Positions 22,093 to 33,885 of a stretch of 64,000 bases of DNA are shown piece after piece. This DNA comes from Sacculina carcini (taxonomy: Eukaryota > Arthropoda > Thecostraca > Sacculinidae). Every line of letters starts with the position of its first letter. Positions within the stretch are counted from its first letter, which is position 1. The stretch is from assembly GCA_916048095.2 (NCBI GenBank), contig OU696579.1, positions 1,404,501 through 1,468,500 of the forward strand, given 5' to 3'. The translations under genes and the position numbers were made by a program. Below the pieces are notes generated by a model, which was not told the DNA's origin, searched no databases, and saw only the letters and a list, made by a program, of their open reading frames with translations.

Positions 22093-23315
22093 GATCCACA
22101 CATCTCTGACATTATTAGGTGCTGTAACTTTCAGCTCAGGCGTATCTATTCCATTCGTAGATATATAACTATTTCTGCTGCTTTGAAGTTAGCTAACTCA
22201 TTCATCTTTAGCAAAGTTCAGTATTGCTGTTCTCTTCTACTATCACTCAACCACCGCCAGCTTAGGAAACTTCAATCTATTATTAATAAGGCCTGTCGTA
22301 TGATATTTAATCTTCCTTCGGGTTCTCATGTCTCTTCTTCTTTACAAAAACTTAAGTTACTTCCAATCAAGGCTCTTATTGAGTATCGTATTTGTTTAAT
22401 TATTCATTCAGCTCTTCATCTTCGTAAGCCTACGTATCTGTTTGACCTTCTGTCTTATAAAACCTCATCTCTTTCTCTTAGGTCTTCTAAGGATCATTTT
22501 CTACTAGTTGAACCTCCCTTTCCTTCTAGGCATTCTCACTACAATCGCTGTTTCTCTATCTTAGGACCTCGCATCTACAATAGGCTATCTCCCTCGATAC
22601 GCTCAATCAAATCTCTTTCTCTTTTCAAAAAACACACTAAAATTTTTTTCCTAAGTAAGTCTTTTTACTGTCTTAATAATAATACGTATATTAGTAGTGA
22701 TTACAAGGTCTGATAGTTTCCTCTTCTTGTCTACTAGGTCTAATATAAATTGTTTGTGTGTGCATCTATGTGTCTCTCTATCTTTTTTATGTATGTCTTC
22801 CCATTGTATGTTCTGTCTGTGTATTGTTCTGTGAGTTCCGCTATCTGTGTTTGTATGTCCCTTTCTGTCTGTGTGTGTGTTGCGTTCAGTTTTGTTTGCA
22901 TTAATGTGTCTATTGTTTTGTGTGTTGTCAATCTGAATTATGTCCTTGTATGACTGATGTGTTGTCTAAATGTGTTATCTGCTGTGTAGTTTTAATATGC
23001 TATCTGTAAACGTGAATGTATTGTTTATTTTGTGCGTTTATGTACTTATCTATTGTGTTTATGTGCGTGCGTGTGAGTGTCCTTGTCCCCCTCTCTCTTT
23101 TTTTTCTCTTTGTGCGCGCGTATGTGTTTCCTGTTCTTGTGTATGTTTGTTGTCCCATTCTATGTCCTGTCTGTGTATTGTTGTGTTTTTTTTGTGTGTT
23201 TTTTTTGTTGTTTTTTTTGTTGTTGTTGTTTTTTTTTTTTCAACTGTTTTCTTTCTGTCTGTGTGCATGTGTGTGTGTTGGTGTGTGTGATTGTGAATGT
23301 GTATGTACTTTGCTT

Positions 23316-23365
<50 letters not shown>

Positions 23366-23420
23366 CGCCTTAGAGACCCTCTAGGTGTAGGGCGCTATAT
23401 AAATATCTTAATGTAATGTA
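22093..23420 (+). mobile_element. 5'-truncated L2-like LINE inserted in a TG array
   Basis: 22093-22713 encodes the C-terminal part of a LINE ORF2: CDPHISDIIRCCNFQLRRI, IRRYITISAALKLANSFIF, SKVQYCCSLLL, LQSIINKACRMIF, GPRIYNRLSPSI. This pattern is typical of L2/CR1-group elements. A 700-bp T- and TG-rich 3' region follows. It ends in a stem (agcgcct...ctaggtgtagggcgc) and the tail tatataaatatcttaatgtaatgtaatg, split here for clarity as TATATAAATATCTT plus AATGT repeats. The endonuclease and RT catalytic core are absent. Array sequence on both sides shows that it inserted into the array. Confidence 0.88.
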
Positions 23421-23560
23421 ATGTGTATTTGTATATTTATGTGTGTGTGTGTCAGTGTGTATGTATGTGTGTGTATTTGTATATTTATGTGTTTGTGTGT
23501 GTGTGTGTCAGTGTGTATGTATATGTATGTGTGTGTATTTGTATATTTATGTGTTTGTGT
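23421..23560 (+). repeat. TG-rich higher-order array, right block
   Basis: Same 'tgtatatttatgtgtgtg' and 'tcagtgtgtatgtatg' units as 21590-22092, continuing after the LINE and running up to seven bases before the acceptor of the bHLH exon. Confidence 0.9.
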
Positions 23561-23567
23561 GTATCAG

Positions 23568-26500
23568 TGTGAACGCGGCATTCAGTCGTCTTCGTTGTTT
23601 AATCCCGACTCGTCCCAGTGACAGAAGGCTATCGAAAATCGAGACACTTCGTCTGGCATGCGGCTATATATCTCATCTGAACGCTCAACTTAACTGCCAC
23701 GGTTAGTGGGAATTTACTGGATAAATACGCTTTATATGAATCTCAAATGATACACAGAATCGAGATTGCAAATCTATCACAGATGACCGTTACTTTGCCT
23801 TCAGCTACCTCATCCGATCTTGAACATGTGTTGTTTCCAATCCTGCAGGGTATCTAGCCACCCTCCTCACTTCAGAACAGTGGGGAGGTGTAAGGTACAA
23901 TGTCAATGAGAAGATATTGACAAAGTGCTCAAAAGCAGCTCACCAAATGACAGTCCACAATAGTGAATTCGTTTTCAATCTCATTGTTTTCTCTATTACG
24001 AATTTGTTTTCTCTATTGCTCTATTTTATAAGAAAGTGCTCTAGTTTTTACAAGAAATTCTCTCACTCTCCAGAGCGGAATAGAGTGGGTTGTTTGAACG
24101 TATCGATAACATGAAACTTGGAAGAACACGTATATTGCAGCGATGACGATGAATCATTAAGAAGAGCGATTAATTCAGCTCGGCGATTCTGTGTTGATAA
24201 TATTAATTATCGCTATCTGCAGGAAACTTGTTGTCAGTGTCATTATCATAAGCACTCAATTAGGAAACTTTGTCATCAAAAAGTCTTCGTCTTGAACCTA
24301 ACAACACACAGGGTCAGTGATGGTTTTTGAGAGCAGTGTGCTGATGTATTGTATATCTATATTGCAAGTTGCCCAGCGGAGTTTGTCGTGGTTTTATCCT
24401 GCCTCTCCCGCCCTTCCTGCCGTTGTGGCGTGCCTGCGACAATGTTAGTGTTAGCCAAGGCCACACAGCGCAGTATCTCCTGAACTGGTTGATGCTGTAG
24501 GTCGCAGCCAAGAAATGCTTCCACTACGCCACACTTGACGTCCATCTCTCGTGACATCATCTCGCGCAGGGTTGCCTCCACACTAGGCTCCTCTCCGGTC
24601 GATAAACCCTCCAGTACCTCAGCACACATGAAAACACAGAAATAGAATACCTGATCCCTACCTTCATGTAGAGATTAATGCAGCTATATGCTTTTCTGAA
24701 GTTGGATCAAAATCAGATAACGTTGACGTTCTACTGAGCCTTATGTTTGCATGTACTCACGTTTTCCGTTCGATTTCATTTATAATTTCCCATCTAATCT
24801 CCTCGGAAGATGTCAGTTTCAATTTCATGTCTTGTGTAATATGAATCATGTGCATTTTAAGTTGTATAAAATTTGTGTAATATGAAATGTTTGAGTTATA
24901 ATTACTTTGAGTTTGAGCATTTCCCCAGCAGCTAACTAAGCAGCTTCCTGTAGGTATTTTGCATAATCAATACATATCTATTTATTCTACGTGTGTATAT
25001 TCATCAAGAACAGTGATATACTTGCTGAGTCGTCTGTATAACTACAATCATTTCCTTGTCGGCTTGCTGAGAACAAAGTCTGCTGTGTACGTGAATCATA
25101 CGAGCCTTCCTTTTACGATGTGACTTCCAGATCATCAAATACGCACCACCTACCAGTCCCAGTAATCACCCATGATTGATATTTTATGTGTACATATTCG
25201 TGCGTGATTTTCCACTACCTGTTGGGCCCTGTTTAACACTGTCGCTGGCACATTGGCGCCCGCAGCCGCTGCTAGAGTGGCACTGCCCGCCGCCGCCACG
25301 CCGGGGCCCACCTGGTAGAGATGAGTCACCTCTCCCGACTGGGGATCGCTCACTGTGGCGCTCGTCAGTGGTGTGATCAGCTGAGAAGGCGGCAGCAGCG
25401 ACATCACCCGCGGAACATGAGTTGATACCAGAGTATGAGGACAAGTGACTGCCCGTCCCGGCCACTCACAAGCTGTGTTAGCAAGTGGATTTCGTCGAGC
25501 TTCCGCCTGTCGCTGCCGGGATTCTTCTGGGTTGAGATTGACGAGCTCAGTCGAGTCGATTAGCGAAGTTGGTGGTGCTGTGAGATAGGTGACAACAGCG
25601 GCTAATAAGACCGCTCCGTCCTCAGCCAAGGTGCCCGCTCCCAGCTCGTCGAATACAAACAACCGCTCTGCCGATGTCGATGGTTGCGATGTGGAAGCTG
25701 ATGATGTCGTCGAGGAGTCGTGCAGTTGCAACGCCGTGCTCAGTTGGCACAGCTCGTGCAGAAAGCCGGACTGAAGTCCAGTGGCAGTGTGACGTGCCGG
25801 CATCACCGTGACCAGAGCGTTCTGCACGCTCAAACACACACTACTGGCCGCTACGAAGCTGCCAACCTGACACACACACAGATGCTCTCCTATGATTCAT
25901 GCTCAGAAACGAACTTTGTTCTGAACAAGACATTAATTTTTGCATCTTTTACTGCCTGATTTTGCAAACAACCATTTGGCAAGTATGTGTCATTTGTGAT
26001 GAATTATTGTAAGGACATCTACGGTGAAATTTTGCATGTGTATACATAATTTATTCTAGTTTCTTTATCCGTTGTTATCTACTTTTTATGCTGAAAAATA
26101 CACCGTCGTGTTGCTGTTAAAGATGGCTCGGTTAAGTTTGCCGGCTTCATTGATGTCTTGTCTATGTTTCTCACCTGTGCCATGAACACGCACAGTGCCA
26201 CCTGCTTGAGGAAGACCGACTTCCCAGATCCGTTGGCGCCGGTCACTATTTTCACTCGGTCACAGTGACCGGGCATTCCACTGCTAAAGCTGTTGGTCAC
26301 CACGTCAGCCGTCGCACTCAACTCGAGCAACGGATGTCGACTATCCACCAGCTGGATGCTGCCTCCATTTTTGTCTTGCTCGTCATGGAAGCACGGACGA
26401 CAGTAATTGAACTCGATCGCAGCGCGTGCCAAAGACAACAAAGCGTCAATCTCACCACACAGTTCGAGCATCGTGTGAATATCCTCTTCGGCATCCAGAG

Positions 26501-29500
26501 TGAGACGGATCAATTGTTGCTGAATGGAACTCTCGCGATCACCAATGGCCAGTGAGAAGTCGCCAATTTCGGCGTCGAGTTTGCGACAGTGCTGACACTT
26601 GTAGAAGAAGCGTTGCTCGTCGGAAAACTGAAACTCCAGTCCCGAGACGTTCATTTTCTGCTCTTCTGACATCTCCCGGCTCCAAGATTCAACCAGCACA
26701 ACAAAGCCGATAAGCGGGAAGAAGCTGAGACTGCTGACGTCCACCTCTTCGGGTAGCTCAGGCTGGCACGCTCGCAGGTTTTCCTCAAGCATATCCGACA
26801 TGTCACCATAGACATGCTTCCACTGGTCCAGCTGGGCGTCAAGACCCAACTGGACGTTGAAGCGGCCCTGTTGACGCGTCACGCCAAAGTCCACCGTATT
26901 CTGTACCGTATGAATCAGTTCATGCACTCGTGGTGTGTGCGCCTCCGCTACACGTCGGAATATGTCTACATCGGGCGGCAACTCGCTGCACATCTGGACA
27001 ACGGCCGCAGAGGCTGTCAGACAGCCGTTGAGACGCGCCCAGTCGGAGCACAGCGGATGCCAATCGTGCATTCGGTTAAGCAAAGGCTGCAGTGCTCTAA
27101 GCTGACGCAAGTTCATCCTCAGACATTCGGCAAGCTCTTGATTCTCGGGTTGTGTGAAAAACTCAACCGAGTCCAGCCTCTGTTCCAAACGGCGCCGGTT
27201 TTTTAGCGGTTGTAGCAGCATCTTCTTCAGCTGCGCCACACCCACTAGTGACGCGCACTTGTTGAGTATGCCGAACAAGCTCAGTCCTTCCTTGGTTGTG
27301 TCTGCCTTGTAGGACGACGGGTGGCTGACGTTGGAAAACACGTGCAGATTTTGCAGCGTTGCTCTGCTCACAAACATCACGTCGTCCAGGGTGAGAGCAC
27401 GCACCCTCCTCACGTGCTGGTGCCCCATGCTGGCAAACTGCGGACTGCGGTCGAGAAAGCGCAGGAGTCCGCCAAACGCCCTGATCATCGACGTCTGCGA
27501 GAAGTCGACGTGTGAGTGAACGAAGCTCTGGTGCTCCGTGTCGTCGACTGACTTATCGGTCGCCAATCTCACTGCCATGACGCGATGACGGCAATTGTCG
27601 GCGCGGTAATCACCGGCCGCGATCAGGTGCAGTCGCGGATGACTGACCGAGTCGTGTGTGACATCGGCGTCGAGCATGTTCTTCAGCTGACGCAGCAGTC
27701 GCTCGTCCTGACGACCACTGGTCACCACCTGGCGGTTACGTCAGCACGCACAGCAAGACACAAACAAAGTGAAACAACTGAGATTCAGTGGCGGTGTCAG
27801 TATTTTTCAGGTGGGGGCTGAGGACAAAGATGCGGGGGCTTACCGAAACATGAAGAACTACACTCGAAATGAGCATGGTGGAATTTTCGGAGGGATCAGG
27901 AGGGTCTTGGCATATTTGGGGGGGGGGGGGGGCTCAGCCTCTCCAAGTCTCCCCTTGGCGCCACCACTGCCGAGATGTAACGTGAAATATGACAAAATGG
28001 TACTGCGAATTTCATCGTTTTTTCGGTTGTCGAAGAAATGGGATTACATGATTGAAATGTCGCCTTTCTACATGTTTGCTAGCATTACGGCATTCAAGAT
28101 CAGTGAGTTACATCCGCCTGTCGGCTCATCATGCCGTAGATCCTAGCTAGCAGTATTTCACTGTGTGATATTGTGATTCATTGGTGCTATTTCTGTTTGC
28201 TTCCATTTAATGGGCATCAATATCGACATTGTCCCGGATGTTGCCTGATTCGCTTTAGCTCAATTATATTTGCAGAGTTTATATTTTTGCACAGTAGCGG
28301 ATCCAGAATGCAATTTCGGGGGAGCTAAATTATGCATGAGCGACTAGGTAGCGTGTGAAGGTCATGACTTGGGGCATTTTTATATTGATATATACACACA
28401 TTTACACACACAATGACGTGCGAATATATTCTGCGATAGTACTTATACCAACAAATTCTACAGGAATATATTTTTCTTAACTTTTAATCAACTTCTTGGT
28501 TATGAGGAGTTGATGGAAACATTTTGGGGGCTTCAGCCTCCTGTGCCCCGCCCCTTCTGAGTCCGCCAGTGTTTTAGCACTGTTTCACCACTGGAACGCA
28601 CACTCACACACACACACCTGGTCAGGCTGCGTCTGTTCGACCAGACGTGTCATCTGCGTGAAGAAGGGCGGCTGTTCAGCGGTGTCCGACATCAGGTGCA
28701 CGGTCATTGTGGACGTATCGTAGAGAGCCGCGCCAATGTTGCCTCCACCGTAGGCCAGACTTAGCAGCATCTGATTGTGGGACTGCTGTTCTTGCGGACC
28801 ACAACTATCTTCCTGCATCACGTGATCTTCTGCCAGCGCAGACCAGCGCGAAACGTCATCTCCTGATGCTCCTGCTCTCCGTGATGTCTTGTAGGAGCGG
28901 TTGCGACCTCCGTCTGTAGGAACTGGAGGCGTCATCTCGGATGCTTCCATGACGTTGGCAGCCGTGCAGCTGGGGGAATTAATCCAGAGGTTGTCCCAGT
29001 AGAACTAGATGGGCTGGCTCGCCTACGCTTCCACTACATAACAGAATATTTTGCATGTGTTTTCATGTCACACATCAGCAATCTACGTCGCTCCATCTTG
29101 TGTATGCTTCATAATTGATTCTCGTTTTTTTATATGGTGATTGTGTGTGTGTGTGTGTGTCGGTGTGTTTTATGTGTTTTATGTGAGATTGTATGAGTGC
29201 TCCAGTCTAGATAAAACTCGGTTTTGGATCAAGGAGTTTATCACTTACAGTACATTTTTTATTCTTATAATCTCTCATAATATTTTCTCATTTTATTATT
29301 TCATTTTATTTTAATATTCATCATTTTATCATTTTATTTTTTCATTTTATTATAGAATTTGTATAATGTGATACTATTTAGATTTCAAGCTACTACTCTT
29401 AGTCTAGTTCAAACTCTATTAGTTTCTCAAACATTAAATATCCACATTTTCCTGTTCACATCATGATTGTTGTATTATTTTTAGTTATAAATTATCTTAT

Positions 29501-30763
29501 TTTTGCCGTCTCTCAGAGAATTATTTTTGTCGTTTTGTTTGAATCTGGTCTTATGTACCTTGCCTGGTTGACACAAAGTATGTGAAGATAGAATAAAGGC
29601 GATATATGGCGCAGTTTTGTATTATAATTGTTGTATTCGTGTGTGTGTGTGCGTGTGTATGTACGATCGTGTTTTTGCGATTACAGAGGTTACTTTGGTA
29701 TCGGAATGTTGTGCTGCTCGAAATTTGTTGTCGGACAGTAAAAATGCCGCTCAGATGTGCACGTTCTGTGTCAATGAAAGTCGTTTGGTAAGCAACTTCA
29801 ACTCCCTTTGTGTTGTTGTCCTGTGTTTGTGTATTATACCCACCTCAGACAAATTTTCTGATGCTAAAATTTACCGAAACACTTCTAAAATTTCTAGAAT
29901 AACCCTTCATGTGTTTCGATGTATATGCGCAATATAACACATTCAATATGTCTTGTATCATCGTGTTTTCGCATGAAAATTATTGGAAAATTTACTTGTA
30001 AAACTTACCCTTTTCCAGGATTTATTTTTTTTTATTAGTTTTATTACAATTTACTTCTCATTAATCCAATTAATCGGTAAGCAATTGTTTGGAAGGCTCA
30101 AGCTCTATGTTAAATCTGTCAATGGAATTTTTCAACATGCTTTGTTTTGTTTTGTCAATTTCTGCTCAGATCTCATGAGTTGCCAGATTGATAACTCGGA
30201 TTTCTCTAAATTATATATTGTTTGGAGTATTTGAATTGATAAAATATATTATGTTTTATAATATATTTTGCTTGCACGCATTTTCTTATTGATAATTAAA
30301 ACATAATACTAACTATAATAATTATTTTTGAAATTCTTGAAAGAACATCCATCAATAACCAGAATCAAGCAAAATTTATTTGAGCCACTGAACTCAAACT
30401 TTAATCGGATTTTTTGTGATAAAAATTAATTGGAACAATTTTTTGCGTGTGTTTTTTTCGCAGAAAAAACGATGCGGGACGACCTCAAACTCTGCTGTGA
30501 ACAATTGTCAAAACAGTCACGTAGCTGCTGATGACCTAACTCAAACACCGACGACTGGATTCGTAGTTCCACCAATCACGAGGCGACACAATATATGCCA
30601 GAATAATTTAACTGCTGGTTGTGGCGGTTGTGTGTCGTTTTCTGCTGGTTTAAATGTGTGGGCTCATGAGACGACCCACACAGTGGCTTTCAACCCAGAC
30701 TTCGCTAGATTTGACGTCACCAATGAAACAAGCTCTAACTTGCACTCGGCGCTTCCGTTCTGA
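23568..30763 (+). CDS. TCF15/SCX-like: bHLH transcription factor of the paraxis/scleraxis type, 3' three exons (177 aa visible)
   Basis: Exons 23568-23701, 29687-29787 and 30464-30763. The first encodes helix 1 end, loop and helix 2: [14 protein letters not shown], then [20 protein letters not shown]. This matches TCF15/scleraxis ([29 protein letters not shown]). The second ends [11 protein letters not shown], the counterpart of the family's C-terminal CTFCLSNQRK motif, and an intron follows it directly, which I recall as the family's intron position. Phases agree: exon 1 ends phase 1, exon 2 supplies AG to make Glu, and exon 2 ends phase 0. Exon 3 gives a 99-aa tail that I do not recognise. 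The basic DNA-binding region must lie in an exon further left; I did not find it in the window. The factor would act in the nucleus with an E protein on E-boxes. MSH5 lies antisense inside its first visible intron. Confidence 0.78.
23702..24356. other. bHLH intron before the MSH5 3' end, no firm feature
   Basis: Two AG acceptor-like sites (CCTGCAG near 23850 and CTGCAG near 24222) precede short open stretches. One encodes [12 protein letters not shown]. Neither gives as good a match or phase as the exon at 29687, so I do not call exons here. Confidence 0.4.
24357..28950 (-). CDS. MSH5: MSH5, meiotic MutS homologue (4 exons, 931 aa), nested in the bHLH gene
   Basis: Exons 28950-28618, 27728-26175, 25866-25219 and 24617-24357 join at phase 0 to a 931-aa protein; human MSH5 has 834. 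MSH5 pairs with MSH4 to form a clamp that stabilises meiotic crossover intermediates. Exon 2 carries the MutS core: [13 protein letters not shown] near its start, then FPLIGFVV, then SRHPLLEL and Walker [14 protein letters not shown] at ~607-619. Exon 3 has VGSFVAAS, Walker [12 protein letters not shown] at ~698 and the late LYQVGPGVA motif. Exon 4 holds the C-terminal helices. Differences: the signature before Walker B reads SGFLHEL where most MutS proteins have STFM.DL, GKGT has become GAGT, and a Ser/Thr-rich insert precedes Walker B. Sense-strand TG tracts touch the exon 1 donor and exon 3 acceptor. Confidence 0.93.
27786..27969. mobile_element. hAT-like MITE, GGCGGCGCCAGG family, in MSH5 intron 1
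   Basis: CAGTGGCGGTGTCAG at the left, CTTGGCGCCACCACTG at the right, with 'aaatgagcatggtggaatt' inside. A run of 12 G at about 27920 is notable. It lies 57 bp past the acceptor of exon 2, inside the intron. Confidence 0.8.
28293..28571. mobile_element. hAT-like MITE with CAGTAGCGGATCCAGAA ends, in MSH5 intron 1
   Basis: Left end CAGTAGCGGATCCAGAA pairs with the right end, read inverted as CACTGGCGGACTCAGAA. The interior includes 'ggggcttcagcctcctg'. It is a different subfamily from the 27786 element, with no coding capacity. Confidence 0.72.
28951..29686. other. MSH5 upstream region and bHLH intron
   Basis: The first ~100 bp left of 29050 presumably hold the MSH5 leader. 29142-29161 is (TG)n and 29230-29350 is AT-rich. 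29640-29665 is a TG tract just before the bHLH acceptor at 29686. No further exon was recognised. Confidence 0.5.
29788..30463 (+). other. bHLH gene, intron between the last two exons
   Basis: AT-rich; it starts GTAAGC and ends TTTTTTTCGCAG. No repeat or RNA gene was recognised. Confidence 0.65.
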
Positions 30764-31197
30764 CTGGCTTCTTTGAAACAGAAGAATTAATAATCAATTA
30801 CTCGTGTGAAATATCGCCTAATATCATCTATTCCCTGAAAATGAACATTCTGAATAACATATGTGTTGGATGCGATAGTTCTTTATGCGAACATTTTTTC
30901 CATAAATTTGTTTCACAGATTCATTGCCATTTGACTGTGAAATTTTACAATACTTGTATATTTAATTTTTGTCCTCATCTCTGACCTAACACTGTATCCG
31001 CGTGCTGAAACCCCTCCTCTGCTCGAGCTCAAGAGGTTTAAAAACTTCTGTCCGTTCGACGGCGAATGTATATGGTTTTGTCAAGAGTGGTTGGTCTTTT
31101 GATTTCCTTCGCTCTGCGTATGTAATGAAACTTGGCAAACCTTTCACATATATTAGGTCATATTTGTCACAATATTCAATAAATTATATTGTATTTT
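30764..31197. other. Tail-to-tail spacer between bHLH and TPR genes
   Basis: 3' regions of two convergent genes. No transposon end or conserved motif was recognised. Confidence 0.5.
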
Positions 31198-33404
31198 CTA
31201 AGCTTCTTGATCTTCATTTGTTGTGCTTTCACTGTGCTGAGCAGTAATCAATGTCGTCTGCTCCTTTTTCCCATATTGGCCGACTGGCGACAAGCTAAAA
31301 GTGACGGCGACAGTTTGGAAAACTCTCTGTAGATGGCGTTGGCATCGCTCAAGACGACTTCTTATTCGTCTATTGTTGGGACAAATGAACAGTGCACGAT
31401 AGTAGGACACCAGCGCCATTTCGAGTTCTCCGTTTTTGTAGAGAGCAGCACTCAACACCATACGTGCTGTACACACAACCAATATAATATTGAAAAATAT
31501 TATTATTATTATTATTATTATTATTGTATCATTAAAACAGTGGTATAATTATTATTAATTACAGGCACTATCATACGGTGGCCCCATGTACTGGAAGCGC
31601 CCAAAAGATATAGTTATTTTGAGAAGAACGAGTGAAAGTTAGTATGTGAGCTAAGCTGGTAAGTTTGTAAGTTATTACAATAATGACCATTTCATGGCAT
31701 AAAATGCTTCCGTTGTTAACCAAACGCTTTTAGAAGTTTGACTTTTAGACGAAGATATGCCATGAAAACAACTTTAATAATTTCCAACATTGCTGCTCAA
31801 GAAACGATGCAGTAAAATTTTGCATTTGATATAATACTGACATCAAACAATAATTATAATAAGACGTTTCAAAAAAACTATCATTAAAAATTATTTGTAA
31901 CAAAAATGTACCCAAAAAATATTAATAACAAAATTATACTAATTTGATTGAAAATATATTTAATTCTTGTTGAAATTCTGCTCACCGTGTATGTTGTTGG
32001 GATTTTCGGCCAGCACTTCGTTGGCCCTGTCAATGGCCTCTTTGTAACGACCCAGTTCAGTGTAGCAGGTCGCCTCGTAGACGGCACATCGATTGATCGC
32101 TTCGATCGGCAATTCGAGACGTCGACACTAGAATAAGAGTTTCGCCATCACTGCATCTTAAGCCAGGGGTTCTCAACCGGGGGTGATCGCACTCTTGGAG
32201 GGCAACAATCTGGTTCCTGAGGGATGCGGGGATTTATGTGGAGAACTAAAGAAAATATATGTTTTACCTATGTTTTATATCTTCTCATGGAAAAATACTT
32301 TTTGCATAATTTTGTTAAAAAAATATTTTTTATCATGTCGTTTGCATTTTTGTCTCTTTTATATTTAGCTATCAAGAATCTAGGAGGGTGCGAAAATTGG
32401 CTGATTATTTGAAAAGGGTGTGAATACTGAAAAAGATTAAGAACCACTCACTTGAGGCGTCATTGGATCAATATAAAACGTCATCGTTTCCTTCAGGTAT
32501 CACGGCTTACCTTTTATACTTCTCAACAAATGCAAGAGTTTTCGTTAGGAATGAACTCAATCCATTCTCATCGTACACACACACACACACATACACACAC
32601 ACGTGCTTAACGTACCAATCCGACGAGACGAAGGGTGTACTCGTATTTGGAATTCTTGATAGCTTTGGTCGCTTCATCCATGTACGTTTGCCAGATGTAT
32701 GTGGAACGAATGTTGAGCGAGTTCAACGCCACACCAGCCTCGAACGTCGTCTTGATATCGGCCACCTCAGTGGTGCTGGCCTGACGCATCGGATCGGAGA
32801 ACGATTCTCCGTGCTTCACGTGGTGCCTTCTGCTCAGCTTGACGACCTGGCGAGAGTGAGATCTCTTCTTCCTCACACCACTGGCTTGGCTATCGCTCGT
32901 CAGCGAGCTAGAGTCACTTGGTATATCACCACTCGTCATAAGATGCACTTTCCTGCCGTCTTTTCCCGAAACCGATATCGTCTTGTCTTTGGCAGGATTC
33001 ACAGGCAATCTAGAAGAATCCGCTCTACTCTCTTGCCTGGCGGAACGCGAAACTACACCCGTTCTTTTGCCGGCCTTGCTGTCAACTCGCAGTTTATGGT
33101 CTCCCTGATGTCCTCCGACGTCAGATGCACTACCAGCCAACGCCGACAGATTCTCGACATCAACGTTCTTGGAGGCGGTCGTCAGGGCCGATGTTGAAGC
33201 GGTCAGCACGGAAGACATTGAGCATGTGTCGGCCAGATCCGTGTCCAGCTCGGGATCTTGGGGATCGTCCGACTCCGAGTCAGACCAGTTGGGTAGTTGT
33301 GAGAGAACATCTGGACTCTCCACATTGTCCGCTTCCGTCACCAAAGGAAGCAGTTCACCGGCAGACTTGGGATTCGGTTCTTCAGCAGCGTCTTTAGACT
33401 CCAT
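31198..33404 (-). CDS. TPR-repeat protein (3 exons, 399 aa), possibly ODAD4/TTC25-related
   Basis: Exons 33404-32616, 32127-31986 and 31466-31198 join in phase (0, then 1). Residues 1-215 are Ser/Asp-rich and probably disordered. From ~225 the protein has three TPR-like helix pairs: YMDEATKAIKNSKYEYTLRL, then AVYEATCYTELGRYKEAIDR, then VLSAALYKNGELEMALVSYY. The last pair plus ALFICPNN resembles the third TPR of the outer-arm-dynein docking subunit ODAD4/TTC25 (ALVFYHRGYKLRP), but the rest of that ~670-residue protein is not seen here. Generic TPR scaffold is the safe reading. A hAT MITE lies in intron 1. Exon 1's donor (GTACGT) is followed within 10 bases by a sense-strand TG tract. Confidence 0.8.
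32164..32449. mobile_element. hAT-like MITE with CAGGGGTTCTCAACC ends, in TPR intron 1
   Basis: Left end CAGGGGTTCTCAACCGGG; right end TTAAGAACCACT, its inverted partner. The ~286-bp element is T-rich with 'gtttgcatttttgtctc' inside. CAG(T/G)GGTTCTCAA ends are common in non-autonomous hAT elements of many animals. Confidence 0.7.
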
Positions 33405-33591
33405 GCTGGGAGGATGTCACTGCGGTATCTGGATACGGCCACTAAAGCAGCGATATACTATTGAGAACAAAAATATTACATCGCTGGTGGTTGGTGTTGT
33501 GTGTTAGAGTCCACAGGTAGGAGAAATTGGTTTGCTGTAAGTTTTCTCTTTTTCTTATAATGAAATGCTGGATTTTCTTCTGTTTCGTTGT

Positions 33592-33770
33592 CGGTGGCGG
33601 CGCCAGGATTTTCCCGATGAGAGGGCTAAGAGAGGGCTAAGGGAAAATATGCGGGGGCTTGACAAAACATGAGGAACAACACTCCAAATGTTTATGGTCA
33701 GGATTTTAGGGGGTTCAGGGCGGGGATTGACACATCAGCCCCTACAAGCCCCCATTTAGCGCCGCCACTG
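33592..33770. mobile_element. hAT-like MITE, GGCGGCGCCAGG family
   Basis: CGGTGGCGGCGCCAGGATTT at the left and TAGCGCCGCCACTG at the right, about 190 bp upstream of the TPR start codon. It may lie in that gene's promoter region. Confidence 0.82.
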
Positions 33771-33885
33771 GTTGTTGAGAATTGCATATCTTCGTGCTTG
33801 ATCATAAATAAAGCTCTATCGATATTATCGCCACCGCGATTGTTAAGCGATGTTCAACGTTATGTATATAGGTAAATCGATATTA

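Noticed and set aside
21441-22168. Open frames of 200 or more codons rich in Cys, Val and Tyr
   Set aside because: Translations of TG-rich simple repeats; the only protein homology begins at 22093 and is LINE sequence.
24118-24330. Possible bHLH exon encoding a Cys-rich stretch ([10 protein letters not shown])
   Set aside because: It overlaps the MSH5 3' side, and the exon at 29687 gives a correct phase and the CTFC motif.
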